Assembly (NCBI GenBank): GCA_028282325.1
Contig: JANQID010000022.1
Location: 30,554 to 94,553, forward strand
Reading direction: 5' to 3'
DNA length: 64,000 nt
Origin: Chloroflexaceae bacterium
GTDB lineage: Bacteria; Chloroflexota; Chloroflexia; Chloroflexales; Chloroflexaceae
Position 1 is the first letter of the stretch. Each line of letters opens with the position of its first letter. Of the stretch, positions 54,607 to 63,993 are shown one piece after another. A program made the position numbers and the translations under genes. Below the pieces are notes generated by a model, which ran no database searches, was not told the origin of the DNA, and was given only the letters and a program-made list of their open reading frames with translations.

Positions 54607-55302
54607 CTATCGTTTGCGCCGCATCAAGATGACGCCAGCGACAATGAGCAACACCGGGAACACGAACGACATATTCAGGCCGATCTGCTCCAGGACAATC
54701 AATCCGCCGACGCCGATGAGAATGTATCCCAGCGTGCGCCAGTTGCGCACCCGTCGCGGCGGTGTTTGATTCTGATATGGCGGCTGCGCTGTGTTGACCG
54801 GCGCAGGCTGTTGCAAGAAAGCATCAGGGTCATCGATGCGTAGGTTTACCGTCTGACCGGTTGCCGGTTGATTGGGCGGCAACGGCTGGCCTGTCACCGG
54901 ATCAAAACGATATTCCGGCGGTGATTGTGTTGGTTGCGTGAAAGGCGGGGCTGCGGCGGACGATGCCGACTGCTGCGTTTGTTGAGCGGCTTGCGCCATA
55001 AAGATTTCGCTCTCGACTCGCCCCGACTCTTGCCCAATCGGTTGGGCGGCGGCGAACGGATCCTGCTCGATGTGTTGCGAGCGCTGTTGATACGGTATGG
55101 TCGGTTGTCCGCTGACGATGGCTTTTCGCGGCATAATGAACCACAAAACAATATAGACCGGCAGGCCTAACCCGCTTGTCAACGTAACCAGCACAAAAAT
55201 CAAGCGTACAATTACCGGGTCAATATTGAAGTATTCGCCTAGCCCGCCACAAATTCCGGCAAGCATCACTTCAGTGTTGCTGCGGGCCAATCGTGGTTGC
55301 AT
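54607..55302 (-). CDS. PspC-domain membrane protein
   Basis: A 231-residue protein. The N-terminal PspC domain is 'LARSNTEVMLAGICGGLGEYFNIDPVIVRLIFVLVTLTSGLGLPVYIVLWFIMP'. A Gln/Pro-rich linker of about 100 residues is followed by two C-terminal membrane helices of the LiaF/DUF5668 type ('TLGYILIGVGGLIVLEQIGL', 'FVFPVLLIVAGVILMRRKR'). The family takes part in envelope-stress responses. AGGAGAG precedes the ATG; it is transcribed alone. Confidence 0.88.
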   Translation of the reverse strand: MQPRLARSNTEVMLAGICGGLGEYFNIDPVIVRLIFVLVTLTSGLGLPVYIVLWFIMPRKAIVSGQPTIPYQQRSQHIEQDPFAAAQPIGQESGRVESEIFMAQAAQQTQQSASSAAAPPFTQPTQSPPEYRFDPVTGQPLPPNQPATGQTVNLRIDDPDAFLQQPAPVNTAQPPYQNQTPPRRVRNWRTLGYILIGVGGLIVLEQIGLNMSFVFPVLLIVAGVILMRRKR

Positions 55303-55473
55303 AATACTCTCCTTGGCTTGGCATCTACGAAAGAGTTCTGCTTTTATCTACCCATTCGACGGCGAATGGCGGGCGATTGTTGCGTCGGATATACTTATTA
55401 TCATACCAGATTGTGCTAATTGCGACGCTGGTGAATAGAGGCGCTGGCATCGGGGTATCGCAGGTGAGGCAAA

Positions 55474-55499
55474 ACAAACGAGCCCGCGCGCTCGTTTGT
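55474..55499 (-). terminator. Intrinsic terminator of the wall-hydrolase-like operon
   Basis: ACAAACGAGC (55474-55483) and GCTCGTTTGT (55490-55499) form a perfect 10-bp stem with a 6-base loop. On the minus strand TTTTGCC follows. It sits 7 bases past the stop at 55506. Confidence 0.7.
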
Positions 55500-55505
55500 C
55501 GCAGG

Positions 55506-56174
55506 CTACTGGATGGCTTCAAATGCGCCGAAATCGAGCGGATTGACGTTCACCCAACGTCCATCTTGCACGTGCCAGATTTGATAATCCAGATGCGGGC
55601 CGGTGGATTGCCCGGTTGAGCCGATATAGCCAATCACCTGGCCGCGTTCAACCTGCTGGCCGTCGCTGACGGCGAATTCCTGCAAATGAGCATAGCCGGT
55701 TTTATACTGGTCGTTTGCCACCCAGATATGATTGCCCGCCGGCCACGAGCCGCTTGTGAGTGTCACAACGCCGGGATTGGTTGCATGAACCGGCCGATTC
55801 CAGGTTCCGCCCGGATCGGCTTGCCCATCGCTGTCGCCGTCGAGCGCCAGATCAATCGCGCCCCAGACATTCGCAGGCGCATGCGAGCCAACCCCATAGC
55901 CCTGGGTCATAACCGTATTCGGCGCATTCAAAGGATTGCCGTGCGGCATCAGATCCCCGCGCATACCCTGGCCGGTCTGCACCGCGAACCCTTTTAGCGC
56001 ATTGGCTTCGACAGCGCCGCCCGATGCATTCGCCAGCATACCATTCCACAGGCTGATCTGCGATGGGTTGGCGTGGTTGACTCGCAGCAGCAGCCATCCT
56101 AACCCGACCACCGCCAGAATCAAAACTATCGCGCGCCCGCGAGATAGATTGGGCCAGCCGCCGTCAAACATCAT
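55506..56174 (-). CDS. Membrane-anchored M23-like protein with altered metal ligands
   Basis: A 222-residue protein with an N-terminal membrane helix (AIVLILAVVGLGWLLLRV) and an extracytoplasmic LytM/M23 fold: 'HAPANVWGAIDLAL', 'NPGVVTLTSGSWPAGNHIWVAND', 'TGYAHLQEFAVSDGQQVERGQVIGYIGSTGQSTGPHLDYQIW'. In active M23 enzymes the motifs are HxGxD and HLHFE; here the first His is Trp (WGAID) and the last is Asp (HLDYQ). It is therefore probably not a standard zinc endopeptidase. The ATG at 56174 overlaps the stop of the previous gene (ATGA). Third gene of a coupled operon. Confidence 0.8.
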   Translation of the reverse strand: MMFDGGWPNLSRGRAIVLILAVVGLGWLLLRVNHANPSQISLWNGMLANASGGAVEANALKGFAVQTGQGMRGDLMPHGNPLNAPNTVMTQGYGVGSHAPANVWGAIDLALDGDSDGQADPGGTWNRPVHATNPGVVTLTSGSWPAGNHIWVANDQYKTGYAHLQEFAVSDGQQVERGQVIGYIGSTGQSTGPHLDYQIWHVQDGRWVNVNPLDFGAFEAIQ

Positions 56175-57226
56175 TGCGCCACCCCATTGATCCGCCACTG
56201 ATCGACCATTTGGTGGATGGTATTGGTATAACCCGGAACATTATTCTCGAACGCGGGGGCGTAGATCGGTATCACCTCTTCAACGGTTTGCAAGTCGCGC
56301 CCTTGAATATATTCAACATCGATCAGGCGATACCAGTCTTTGATGCCGGCTTCCCAGGAGGGGTAGTCGCGGAAACGACCATAACACTGAGCGTACCCCG
56401 CGCAAATAATGTTGCCGATGTTGTGGGTTGTGCCGCCGTCCGGTTTGAGTCCGGCCCAACCGGGATTGGTTCCTGCGCTGCTTTCGTGGATGAAGAAGGC
56501 CACGGCGAACGCAGGGTCAATGCCGTATTCAAGGCCGAGGTTGTACCAGATGTGGCCCGTGCCCGCGGCAGGCGATCCATACGATGCCAGGATCTGATCG
56601 ATTATTTCCGCAGATATGCTCGGAGGCGCTTTGAGGGTATAATCGCCAGCGGGTCGTGATTGGGCGAAGATATTGACGAGACTGTTGTCCGTTTTGCCTG
56701 TTGCGCCAAATGCTCCGTTCCAACCGCTGAGTATCGGCAGTCCTGACGTCCGACTCAGAAACACAAACAGCACGATGACGCTCAGCGCACCGACCAGTAT
56801 CAATCCCAGGCGGCGATCGATCGAAAAACCTGCCGGTCGAGGAACGGCAGCCGGCGTTGAATACCAGGCGTGTTGCTGCGCGGCGAGCCGTTCAGCCCGC
56901 CACATATCGACCTGCGCGTCCTCCAGAGCTTGACGCCGCACATAAATTACGTGCTGATCGTCGTCTTCGGCCGGCGGCGTTGCGGGCGATTCCGGCTGCG
57001 GGTGAGGACGCAAAGGATGTGCGCGGATATCGTGCGTGTTGTGCGGGAAGCGTGATGGCTGTGCATCCAGGGTCAGCGCGTCATCGAGATCGCCCACAAG
57101 GTCGCGCAGCGGCGCCGGCGGAAGTCTATGCGGCTGATCGACCGTGTCGATGTGATCAAACAGCGGCTTTGCGAGGAAACTCCGCTGACGCACACCTTTC
57201 GGACGTTGCGGAACGGACGAACTCAC
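56171..57226 (-). CDS. Membrane protein with a glucosaminidase/lysozyme-like domain
   Basis: A 351-residue protein. A cytoplasmic proline-rich N-terminus (1-135) and a single membrane helix (LGLILVGALSVIVLFVFL) precede an outer domain of the FlgJ/LytG glucosaminidase type: 'YNLGLEYGIDPAFAVAFFIHESSAGTNPGWAG...THNIGNIICAGYAQCYGRFRDYPSWEAGIKDWYRLI', with the catalytic glutamate in FIHESS. It should cut glycan strands of peptidoglycan. It starts with GTG in a GTGA overlap with the previous gene and ends overlapping the M23-like gene, so the three are one translational unit. Confidence 0.83.
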   Translation of the reverse strand: MSSSVPQRPKGVRQRSFLAKPLFDHIDTVDQPHRLPPAPLRDLVGDLDDALTLDAQPSRFPHNTHDIRAHPLRPHPQPESPATPPAEDDDQHVIYVRRQALEDAQVDMWRAERLAAQQHAWYSTPAAVPRPAGFSIDRRLGLILVGALSVIVLFVFLSRTSGLPILSGWNGAFGATGKTDNSLVNIFAQSRPAGDYTLKAPPSISAEIIDQILASYGSPAAGTGHIWYNLGLEYGIDPAFAVAFFIHESSAGTNPGWAGLKPDGGTTHNIGNIICAGYAQCYGRFRDYPSWEAGIKDWYRLIDVEYIQGRDLQTVEEVIPIYAPAFENNVPGYTNTIHQMVDQWRINGVAQ

Positions 57227-57744
57227 TGTGAATGCTCCTGCGCAAGCAACCCCTGCTCTTCGGGGGTTGGCAGGCGAAATGCGCCATCTTTATTCAAATA
57301 TAGCACTTGCTCATTATGTACTTCAATTAGCAGATCATTATACCCGTCATTGTCCATATCATGCAAGACAAGGCTGATAGGTGTGAGATCTTCGTGTTCG
57401 CCAAACAAATACGGACCAGGCAGATGGCGCACCTGGCTTGCGTCGCCGCCCGGCAATTCTAACACAACTACCTGGCGATCAAGATTGATCGCGACAAAAT
57501 GCGTCGGCTGTCCCTGTTCCTCGCCGTGGTTGACGAATCCGCTCAGGTGTGTGGTACGCGGGTCGCCATAGCGCAGGTCGTCGATCTTTACCCGCGCCCA
57601 ATCAACCGCTACGCCGACCAGCAGGTAGATCGCGAACGCAGCCAGAATCAATATCGCCGCATATAACACTCTATAGCTTACGGCAACCGCGCCTGGGCGC
57701 TCGTGCTGTTGCTGGGGCGGTAGTTCTTTGCTTGTAACAGCCAT
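57223..57744 (-). CDS. Membrane protein with an FG-GAP-like outer segment
   Basis: A 173-residue protein. A membrane helix (VLYAAILILAAFAIYLLVGVAV) is followed by an outer region ending 'LVLHDMDNDGYNDLLIEVHNEQVLYLNKDGAF', with the DxDxDGxxD calcium-type motif of FG-GAP/VCBS repeats. It is first of three overlapping genes, with AAGGAAG upstream. The role is unknown; its context with two wall-hydrolase-like proteins suggests a regulator or scaffold of wall cleavage. Confidence 0.7.
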   Translation of the reverse strand: MAVTSKELPPQQQHERPGAVAVSYRVLYAAILILAAFAIYLLVGVAVDWARVKIDDLRYGDPRTTHLSGFVNHGEEQGQPTHFVAINLDRQVVVLELPGGDASQVRHLPGPYLFGEHEDLTPISLVLHDMDNDGYNDLLIEVHNEQVLYLNKDGAFRLPTPEEQGLLAQEHSQ

Positions 57745-57962
57745 AGCAGACTTCCTTTACAATACAAGCATATCTGGCAGCGCTATACCACAAACAAAGC
57801 AAGCGTTCAGATCAGCGCGCGATCTCGAATCAGGCAAAGGTAAGCACAATACGCTGGAAAGCTTCGTCGTGTCAAGCGGCTTATGATAGGCGTATTATAG
57901 ATCAGAACATTTGTTCTGTCAATCGTTTTTTTGGCTTTATGCCCTGATTGTTCGCGTTGATT

Positions 57963-58000
57963 CAAGGAGCCGGGACAGTTAGCATTGTCCCGGCTCCTTG
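57963..58000 (-). terminator. Strong hairpin after the metallophosphoesterase gene
   Basis: CAAGGAGCCGGGACA (57963-57977) and TGTCCCGGCTCCTTG (57986-58000) form a perfect 15-bp GC-rich stem with an 8-base loop, 28 bases past the stop at 58028. The T-tail is weak. Confidence 0.6.
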
Positions 58001-58027
58001 GCTGGCATAGCGATCTGTTGTCGTACG

Positions 58028-58990
58028 TCACCCGTGGCGCAGGGTGATGATCGTCGCCTCCGGGCGACACCCCAGTCGCAGCGGCATTCCGCCCAACCCG
58101 CGCGATACATACACCTGCGTCGTGCCAGCGTGTTCGAGGCCGGCGGCGTAGCGTGTGCCATAGAATGGCAGACAGCACGAGCCAAGCCAGGGCAGCCGTA
58201 AATGACCGCCGTGGGTATGCCCGGAAAGCTGCATATCAATCGCATAATCAAAAGCGACGTCGGCGAAGTCGGGTGCGTGCGCCAGAAGGATCGTAAAGGT
58301 GTCGCGAGCGATGCCGGTCATCGCTTGATCGATGTCGGGATGGCCATCCCAGATATCGTCAATGCCGACGAGCGTGAACAGCCCATCGCGCCAGCGCAAC
58401 TGGCGATTTGCGTTGATGAGAAACTCGACGCCCAGGGGCTCCAATTCGGCGCGGATGTCGTCGAGTCCTTCCCAGTAGTCGTGGTTTCCTGGCACGGCAT
58501 ACATCCCCAATGGTGCGTTGAGTGGATGCAACAGATCCGCCAGTTCATCGATGGCGTTTTCGAAGCTGACGAAGTCGCCGGTGAGGGCGATCAGGTCGGG
58601 CTGTTCGCGAACCATTTGCGCGACCGCCCAGCGTGTGTTGGCCGCGGTGTAGGGTTGACCCAGATGGAGATCGCTCAACTGACCGATCCGCAGGCCGTCG
58701 AGTGTCGGCGGCAAGTTCGGCGATTGCAACGTAACGCGTTCCAATACCGGACGGCGTGGCTCGAACAGGGTGGCATATGCTGCGCCGGCGACTGCCGCCG
58801 AGCCAAGCGCAAGCACAGTCTCGCGACTGAATTTACCGCGGCGCAATGCGATAGTCGCCAGCGTTCCCGCGCCGAGCGCAGCGCTGAGGCCAAGCCAGCG
58901 CGGGGAATAGCGCACACGCGTTGGGTCGAACGGATGACTGGCCTGATCGTGCGTGACCAGGTGTTGCAGCCGAGGGGAAGACGTAGCCAT
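58028..58990 (-). CDS. YkuE-like membrane metallophosphoesterase
   Basis: A 320-residue protein. An N-terminal part with two hydrophobic stretches (residues 35-80) is followed by the calcineurin-like core: 'IGQLSDLHLGQP' (DxH), 'LIALTGDFVSF' (GD), 'YAVPGNHDYWEG' (GNHD), 'ILLAHAPDF' and 'LSGHTHGGHLRLP'. This is the full metal set of the YkuE/lipid A-type phosphoesterase group; the substrate is unknown. ATG 58990 has AAAGGAG about 11 bases upstream. Confidence 0.88.
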   Translation of the reverse strand: MATSSPRLQHLVTHDQASHPFDPTRVRYSPRWLGLSAALGAGTLATIALRRGKFSRETVLALGSAAVAGAAYATLFEPRRPVLERVTLQSPNLPPTLDGLRIGQLSDLHLGQPYTAANTRWAVAQMVREQPDLIALTGDFVSFENAIDELADLLHPLNAPLGMYAVPGNHDYWEGLDDIRAELEPLGVEFLINANRQLRWRDGLFTLVGIDDIWDGHPDIDQAMTGIARDTFTILLAHAPDFADVAFDYAIDMQLSGHTHGGHLRLPWLGSCCLPFYGTRYAAGLEHAGTTQVYVSRGLGGMPLRLGCRPEATIITLRHG

Positions 58991-59174
58991 TGACGATGTA
59001 CTCCTTTTAATGCCATCCACGCAGCAGGCGACGAGCATTCGCCGTGCGAAGGCGACGTCGCTTCAGGCGCTGCGCGGCCAAGTATTTATGTTTGGGGTTC
59101 GGGAAGAAAAATGTGCGTCTGCACTGCAATGCATCTGGCGTCAGTATACGCGCCGTTTATTACGAACAGATGAA

Positions 59175-59203
59175 TTGACGCCGTTTCTCCGTCGCTTTAC
59201 AAT
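59175..59203 (+). promoter_or_regulatory. Promoter upstream of uvrC
   Basis: TTGACG (59175-59180) and TACAAT (59198-59203) are separated by 17 bases, each 5 of 6 to consensus. A start near 59210 gives an untranslated leader of about 90 bases. No other feature was found in the 308-base gap between the divergent genes. Confidence 0.5.
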
Positions 59204-59298
59204 AGATATGACTCCGGCAGCATTGCAAAGCGCCAGCAGTGGTTTGCGCACGATTATATCGCACGCCCGTCGGTTCATCCTGGTGCAAGCGTTATTTT

Positions 59299-61239
59299 AT
59301 GCCTGATTTATCTCACACAGCAGTTGCCGATCCGGCGGCCTTTGAAGAACGGTTGCGTAGTGTTCCGCAGGCGCCCGGCGTCTATCTCTGGAAAGATGCC
59401 CATAATATATTGCTCTACGTCGGCAAGAGCAAGAGCCTGCGCGACCGGATGCGCTCCTATTTCAGCGCGGCGCACGCGCTCGGCGCCAAAACGCGCCGTA
59501 TGGTCGGTCAGATCGCCGATTTCGACATTATTGTCACGCAGAGCGAGTTGGAAGCGTTGCTGCTCGAGATGAACCTGATCAAGCAGCATCGGCCGCGCTA
59601 CAATGTTCTGCTGAAGGACGACAAAAGCTATCCCTATATCAAAGTGACGCTTCAGGATGGCTGGCCGCGTGTGTTCACCACCCGCAAAGTGCTTGACGAT
59701 GGCGCGCGCTATTTCGGCCCCTACGCCAGCGCCGGATCGGTGTACAAAACGCTCGATCTGCTTAATCGTCTCTTCGCGTTTCGTCCCTCCTACGAATGCA
59801 AAGATAGCAAGTTCGCCCGTCATCGCAATATGGGCAAGCCCTGCCTCTACTATGATATGAAGCGCTGTCTGGGGCCGTGTGTGCCGGGCCTTGTGTCGCA
59901 GGAAGAGTATCGCCGGGCGATTGAATCGGTATGCCGCTTTCTGGAAGGCAGAAGCGACCAGATTATACGCGATGTGCGTCAGCGTATGGAACAGGCCGCC
60001 GAGGATCTGAACTTCGAGCGTGCGGCCTATCTGCGCGACCAGCTTCGGTCGATTGAGAAGGTGTTGGAAAAGCAGCAGGTGTTGCGCACGGTTGATACCG
60101 ATCAGGATGTGCTGGCCTTTGCTCGCGAAGATGGCAGCGCGGTGGTGCAGGTGTTGTTTATCCGCGGCGGCAAGCTGATCAACGCTGAGCCGTTCACGCT
60201 CCAGGGCGCCGAGGATGCGAGCGACGCCGAGTTGTTGGGCTCGTTCATCACCCAGTTTTATGGTGCGGCGCCGAATATTCCCTCCAATTTGTTGCTGGCC
60301 GAGCACGTCGAGGAGCCGATGATCATCGAGCGCTGGCTGTCGCAGAAGCGCGGTCAGAAGGTGGAGGTGCAGGTGCCGCGTCGGGGTGAAAAGCGCCGTT
60401 TGATCGAGCTGGCTTCGCAGAATGCCGCGCAGAAGCTGAACGAACTGCGGCTCCAGTGGCTCAACAGCGAACAGCGCGCTGTGGCCGGCCTGAGCGCGCT
60501 GCGTGATCATCTTGACCTGCCGGCGTTGCCCCGGCGCATCGAATGCTACGACATCTCGAACATCCAGGGCGCGCAGTCGGTCGCCAGTATGGTCGTGTTT
60601 ACCGAGGGCGAACCCAGGCCGAGTGCGTATCGCCGCTTCAAGATCAAGACGGTTGCGGGCGCGAATGATGTCGCCTCAATCGGCGAGGTGATTCGGCGGC
60701 GCTTCAAACGGGCGGCGGATGCGCTCGCGTCGGCCAACGATTCCGGCGCCGAGAGCGAATCGGAAGCCGAGGCGACGCCGGCGGCCCGCGCCGCATGGGC
60801 AGATCTGCCCGATGTGCTTTTCGTCGATGGCGGGCGCGGGCAGGTGAATGCGGCCCTGGCGGCGCTGCTTGAACTGGGCTTCGAGCATATCCCGGTCGTG
60901 GGCATTGCCAAAGGACAAAGCCGCGACCGCTTCGACCTCGTGCGCGCCGACCGCGATGATCCGCTCGTACTGGCGCGCGATAGTCAAGCGTTGCACCTGG
61001 TGCAGCGCATTGACGAGGAAGCGCATCGTTTTGCTATTACCTACCACCGCAAACTGCGCGACGCATCCACGCTGAAATCGCCGCTGGAGGAAATTCCCGG
61101 CATTGGCCCGAAGCGCAAGCGGGCGTTGCTCAAGGCCTTCGGCTCGATCCAGGGACTGCGTCAGGCCAGCATCGACGAGCTTGCCGCCGTGCCCGGTATG
61201 ACCCGCAAGGCGGCTGAAGAGCTGAAAAGCTTGCTGTAG
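59299..61239 (+). CDS. uvrC: Excinuclease ABC subunit C
   Basis: A 646-residue nucleotide excision repair nuclease. The N-terminal GIY-YIG domain has 'PGVYLWKDAHNILLYVGKSKSLRDRMRSYF'. A Cys-rich segment ('CLYYDMKRCLGPC') and a UVR motif ('EDLNFERAAYLRDQLRSIEKVL') follow. The RNase H-like C-terminal nuclease has 'IECYDISNIQGAQSVASMVVF' and 'LFVDGGRGQVNAALAAL'; the chain ends in a helix-hairpin-helix pair ('IPGIGPKRKRALLKAFGS'). An acidic insertion (about residues 485-510, 'ANDSGAESESEAEATP') is unusual. ATG 59299 is taken because it starts just before the family domain; no clear ribosome site. Confidence 0.95.
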   Translation: MPDLSHTAVADPAAFEERLRSVPQAPGVYLWKDAHNILLYVGKSKSLRDRMRSYFSAAHALGAKTRRMVGQIADFDIIVTQSELEALLLEMNLIKQHRPRYNVLLKDDKSYPYIKVTLQDGWPRVFTTRKVLDDGARYFGPYASAGSVYKTLDLLNRLFAFRPSYECKDSKFARHRNMGKPCLYYDMKRCLGPCVPGLVSQEEYRRAIESVCRFLEGRSDQIIRDVRQRMEQAAEDLNFERAAYLRDQLRSIEKVLEKQQVLRTVDTDQDVLAFAREDGSAVVQVLFIRGGKLINAEPFTLQGAEDASDAELLGSFITQFYGAAPNIPSNLLLAEHVEEPMIIERWLSQKRGQKVEVQVPRRGEKRRLIELASQNAAQKLNELRLQWLNSEQRAVAGLSALRDHLDLPALPRRIECYDISNIQGAQSVASMVVFTEGEPRPSAYRRFKIKTVAGANDVASIGEVIRRRFKRAADALASANDSGAESESEAEATPAARAAWADLPDVLFVDGGRGQVNAALAALLELGFEHIPVVGIAKGQSRDRFDLVRADRDDPLVLARDSQALHLVQRIDEEAHRFAITYHRKLRDASTLKSPLEEIPGIGPKRKRALLKAFGSIQGLRQASIDELAAVPGMTRKAAEELKSLL

Positions 61240-61380
61240 GACCAGCGACGACGCCTTGTCTGCGCTTTTGGTGGTTAGTGTCCAGTCTGGAAGGGTTGAC
61301 ATTCGCGGTAGAGCCGCCGCCCGCTTTTGGTGTATCATAGGTCAGGTTTTCGCGCCCACGATTGAGACAAAGAGAATCCT

Positions 61381-62988
61381 ATGTCCAGCATCCATTCCCA
61401 CGTGAATCCGAACAGCGATGAGTTTCGCGCCAATGCCGAGCACAACCGCGCGCTCGTCGACGAACTGCGCGAGCGTATGCACAAAGCTGCGCTCGGCGGC
61501 GCTGAAGAGTCCCGCCGTCGCCACACGGAGCGCGGCAAATTGCTGGTGCGCGATCGGATCAATACGCTGATCGACGCCGACTCCGCCTTTCTTGAACTCA
61601 GCCCGCTCGCGGCGTATGAAGTGTACAACGATGATGTGCCCGCCGCGGGGATGGTCGCCGGCATCGGGCGTGTGGCCGGGCGCGAAGTGATGGTCATCGC
61701 CAACGACGCCACCGTCAAGGGCGGCGCCTACTATCCGCTGACGGTCAAGAAGCATCTGCGCGCCCAGGAGGTCGCTCAGGAAAACCACCTGCCCTGCATC
61801 TATCTGGTCGATAGCGGCGGTGCGTTCTTGCCGTTGCAATCTGAGGTGTTTCCCGACCGTGAACACTTCGGGCGCATTTTCTACAACCAGGCTCAGATGT
61901 CGGCGCGCGGCATTCCGCAGATCGCCGCGGTGATGGGCAGTTGCACGGCGGGCGGCGCGTATGTGCCGGCGATGAGCGATGAGGTAGTGATTGTCAAAGG
62001 CAACGGCACGATCTTCCTCGGCGGGCCGCCGCTGGTCAAAGCCGCGACCGGCGAGGAGGTAACTGCCGAGGATCTGGGCGGCGCCGATGTGCATACGCGG
62101 CTTAGCGGCGTGGCCGACTATTTCGCCGACGATGACCGTCAGGCGCTGGCGATAGTGCGCGACATCGTCGCCAATCTGGGGTCGCGTCGTGCGCCGCCCT
62201 GGGAGATGGCTGAGCCTGAACCGCCACGCTACGATCCGGTGGAGCTCTATGGCATCGTGCCGCGCGACACGCGCAAGAGCTACGACGTGCGCGAGGTGAT
62301 TGCCCGCATCGTTGATGGCAGCCGCTTCCACGAGTTCAAATCCCGCTATGGCGCGACGCTCGTCTGCGGCTTCGCGCGCATTATGGGCTTCCCGGTCGGC
62401 ATTCTGGCGAACAACGGCATTCTGTTCAGCGAGAGCGCGCTGAAGGGGGCGCACTTCATCGAGTTGTGCGCCGCCCGCAACATCCCGCTGCTCTTCTTGC
62501 AAAACATCACCGGCTTTATGGTCGGCAAGCAGTACGAGAACGGCGGCATCGCCAAAGACGGCGCGAAGCTGGTGACGGCGGTGTCGTGCGCGAATGTGCC
62601 CAAGTTCACCGTGATCATCGGCGGTTCGTTCGGTGCGGGCAACTATGGCATGTGCGGTCGCGCCTACGGTCCACGCCAGCTCTGGATGTGGCCCAACGCC
62701 CGCATCAGCGTGATGGGCGGCGTCCAGGCGGCGAACGTGCTGCTCACCGTGCGGCGCGACAACTTGCAGGCGCGGGGGGCGGATATGACGCCCGAAGAAC
62801 AGGAGACATTCAAAGCCCCGATCCTGGAGAAATACGAGCGCGAGGGCAACCCGTACTACAGCACGGCCCGGCTGTGGGATGACGGCATCCTCGATCCGGT
62901 TGACACGCGCATGGCGCTGGCGCTGGGCCTTGCCTCCGCCGCCAACGCGCCGGTCGAAACGACGAAGTTCGGCGTGTTCCGTATGTGA
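61381..62988 (+). CDS. Acyl-CoA carboxylase carboxyltransferase subunit, methylcrotonyl-CoA type
   Basis: A 535-residue biotin-dependent carboxyltransferase beta subunit. The two crotonase-like halves carry '[62 protein letters not shown]' and '[69 protein letters not shown]', the pattern of methylcrotonyl- or geranyl-CoA carboxylases (leucine or isoprenoid breakdown). Propionyl-CoA is less likely from these motifs. The biotin/carboxylase alpha subunit is not in the window. It may lie beyond the right edge after the repeat array. Confidence 0.9.
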   Translation: MSSIHSHVNPNSDEFRANAEHNRALVDELRERMHKAALGGAEESRRRHTERGKLLVRDRINTLIDADSAFLELSPLAAYEVYNDDVPAAGMVAGIGRVAGREVMVIANDATVKGGAYYPLTVKKHLRAQEVAQENHLPCIYLVDSGGAFLPLQSEVFPDREHFGRIFYNQAQMSARGIPQIAAVMGSCTAGGAYVPAMSDEVVIVKGNGTIFLGGPPLVKAATGEEVTAEDLGGADVHTRLSGVADYFADDDRQALAIVRDIVANLGSRRAPPWEMAEPEPPRYDPVELYGIVPRDTRKSYDVREVIARIVDGSRFHEFKSRYGATLVCGFARIMGFPVGILANNGILFSESALKGAHFIELCAARNIPLLFLQNITGFMVGKQYENGGIAKDGAKLVTAVSCANVPKFTVIIGGSFGAGNYGMCGRAYGPRQLWMWPNARISVMGGVQAANVLLTVRRDNLQARGADMTPEEQETFKAPILEKYEREGNPYYSTARLWDDGILDPVDTRMALALGLASAANAPVETTKFGVFRM

Positions 62989-63017
62989 TGGGATGTGGGG
63001 GTCGGCGCGGTGAATGA

Positions 63018-63993
63018 TACCAAACGTTAATGAACAGGCCGCATGGCACCCTGACCCTGAGCGCAGCCAAGGGGAAGGGGAAGGGTCGCGGCGTTGGGGG
63101 AATCTGAGATTCTTCGCTGCGCTCAGAATGACAGCATGTGATAGCTACCAAACGTTAATGAATAGGCCGCATGGCACCCTGACCCTGAGCGCAGCCAAGG
63201 GGAAGGGGCTCGGCGTTGGGGGAATCTGAGATTCCTCGCTGCGCTCGGAATGACCGCATGTGATAGCTACCAAACGTTAATGAATAGGCCGCATGGCACC
63301 CTGACCCTGAGCGCAGCCAAGGGGAAGGGTCTCGGCGTTATTGGCACCTGAGATTCTTCGCTGCGCTCAGAATGACAGCATGTGATTGCTACCAAACGTT
63401 AATGAATAGGCCGCATGGCACCCTGACCCTGAGCGCAGCCAAGGGGAAGGGTCTCGGCGTCCCCGACAGCCGGGTTTCGTCGCTGCGCTCAGAATGACAG
63501 CATGTGATTGCTACCAAACGTTAATGAACAGGCCGCATGGCACCCTGAACGCAGCGAAGGGGAAGGGGCTCGGCGTTATTGGAATCTGAGATTCTTCGCT
63601 GCGCCCGGAATGACAGCATGTGATAGCTACCAAACGATGCTACCCATGCCGCATGGCACCCTGAGCGCAGCCAAGGGGAAGGGGAAGGGTCGCGGCATTG
63701 GGGGAATCTGAGATTCCTCGCTGCGCTCGGAATGACAGCATGTGATTGCTACCAAACGAAAATGAACAGGCCGCATGGCACCCTGACCCTGAGCGCAGCC
63801 AAGGGGAAGGGGCTCGGCGTTGGGGGAATCTGAGATTCCTCGCTCCGCTCGGAATGACAGCATGTGATTGCTACCAAACGATGCTACCCATGCCGCATGG
63901 CACCCTGAGCGCAGCGAAGGGGAAGGGTCTCGGCGTCCCCGACAGCCGGGATTCTTCACTGTGCTCAGAATGACCGCTTGCGGTAGATCCAAA
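63018..63993. repeat. Tandem array of eight palindromic units, about 116-128 bases each
   Basis: Units begin with TACCAAACG at 63018, 63146, 63268, 63390, 63512, 63628, 63750 and 63872; all contain GCCGCATGGCACCCTGA, a CGCAGC(C/G)AAGGGGAAGGG stretch and, in most, GATTC(T/C)TCGCTGCGCTC(A/G)GAATGAC. CTGAGCGCAGCGAAG and CTTCGCTGCGCTCAG are reverse complements, so each unit can fold as a hairpin with a loop of about 45 bases. Five units contain GAATCTGAGATTC (63100, 63222, 63582, 63704, 63826), two GANTC sites in inverted order. A solitary copy is at 19450-19560. The open frames through the array are by-products of the repeat. Confidence 0.9.

Noticed and set aside
55506..57744. Wall-hydrolase operon as part of a conjugation or integrative element
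   Set aside because: No ATPase (VirB4/VirD4), relaxase or integrase genes are present in the window.
63018..63993. Possible CRISPR array
   Set aside because: Units are 116-128 bases with near-identical sequence throughout; there are no short repeats separated by unique spacers and no cas genes.
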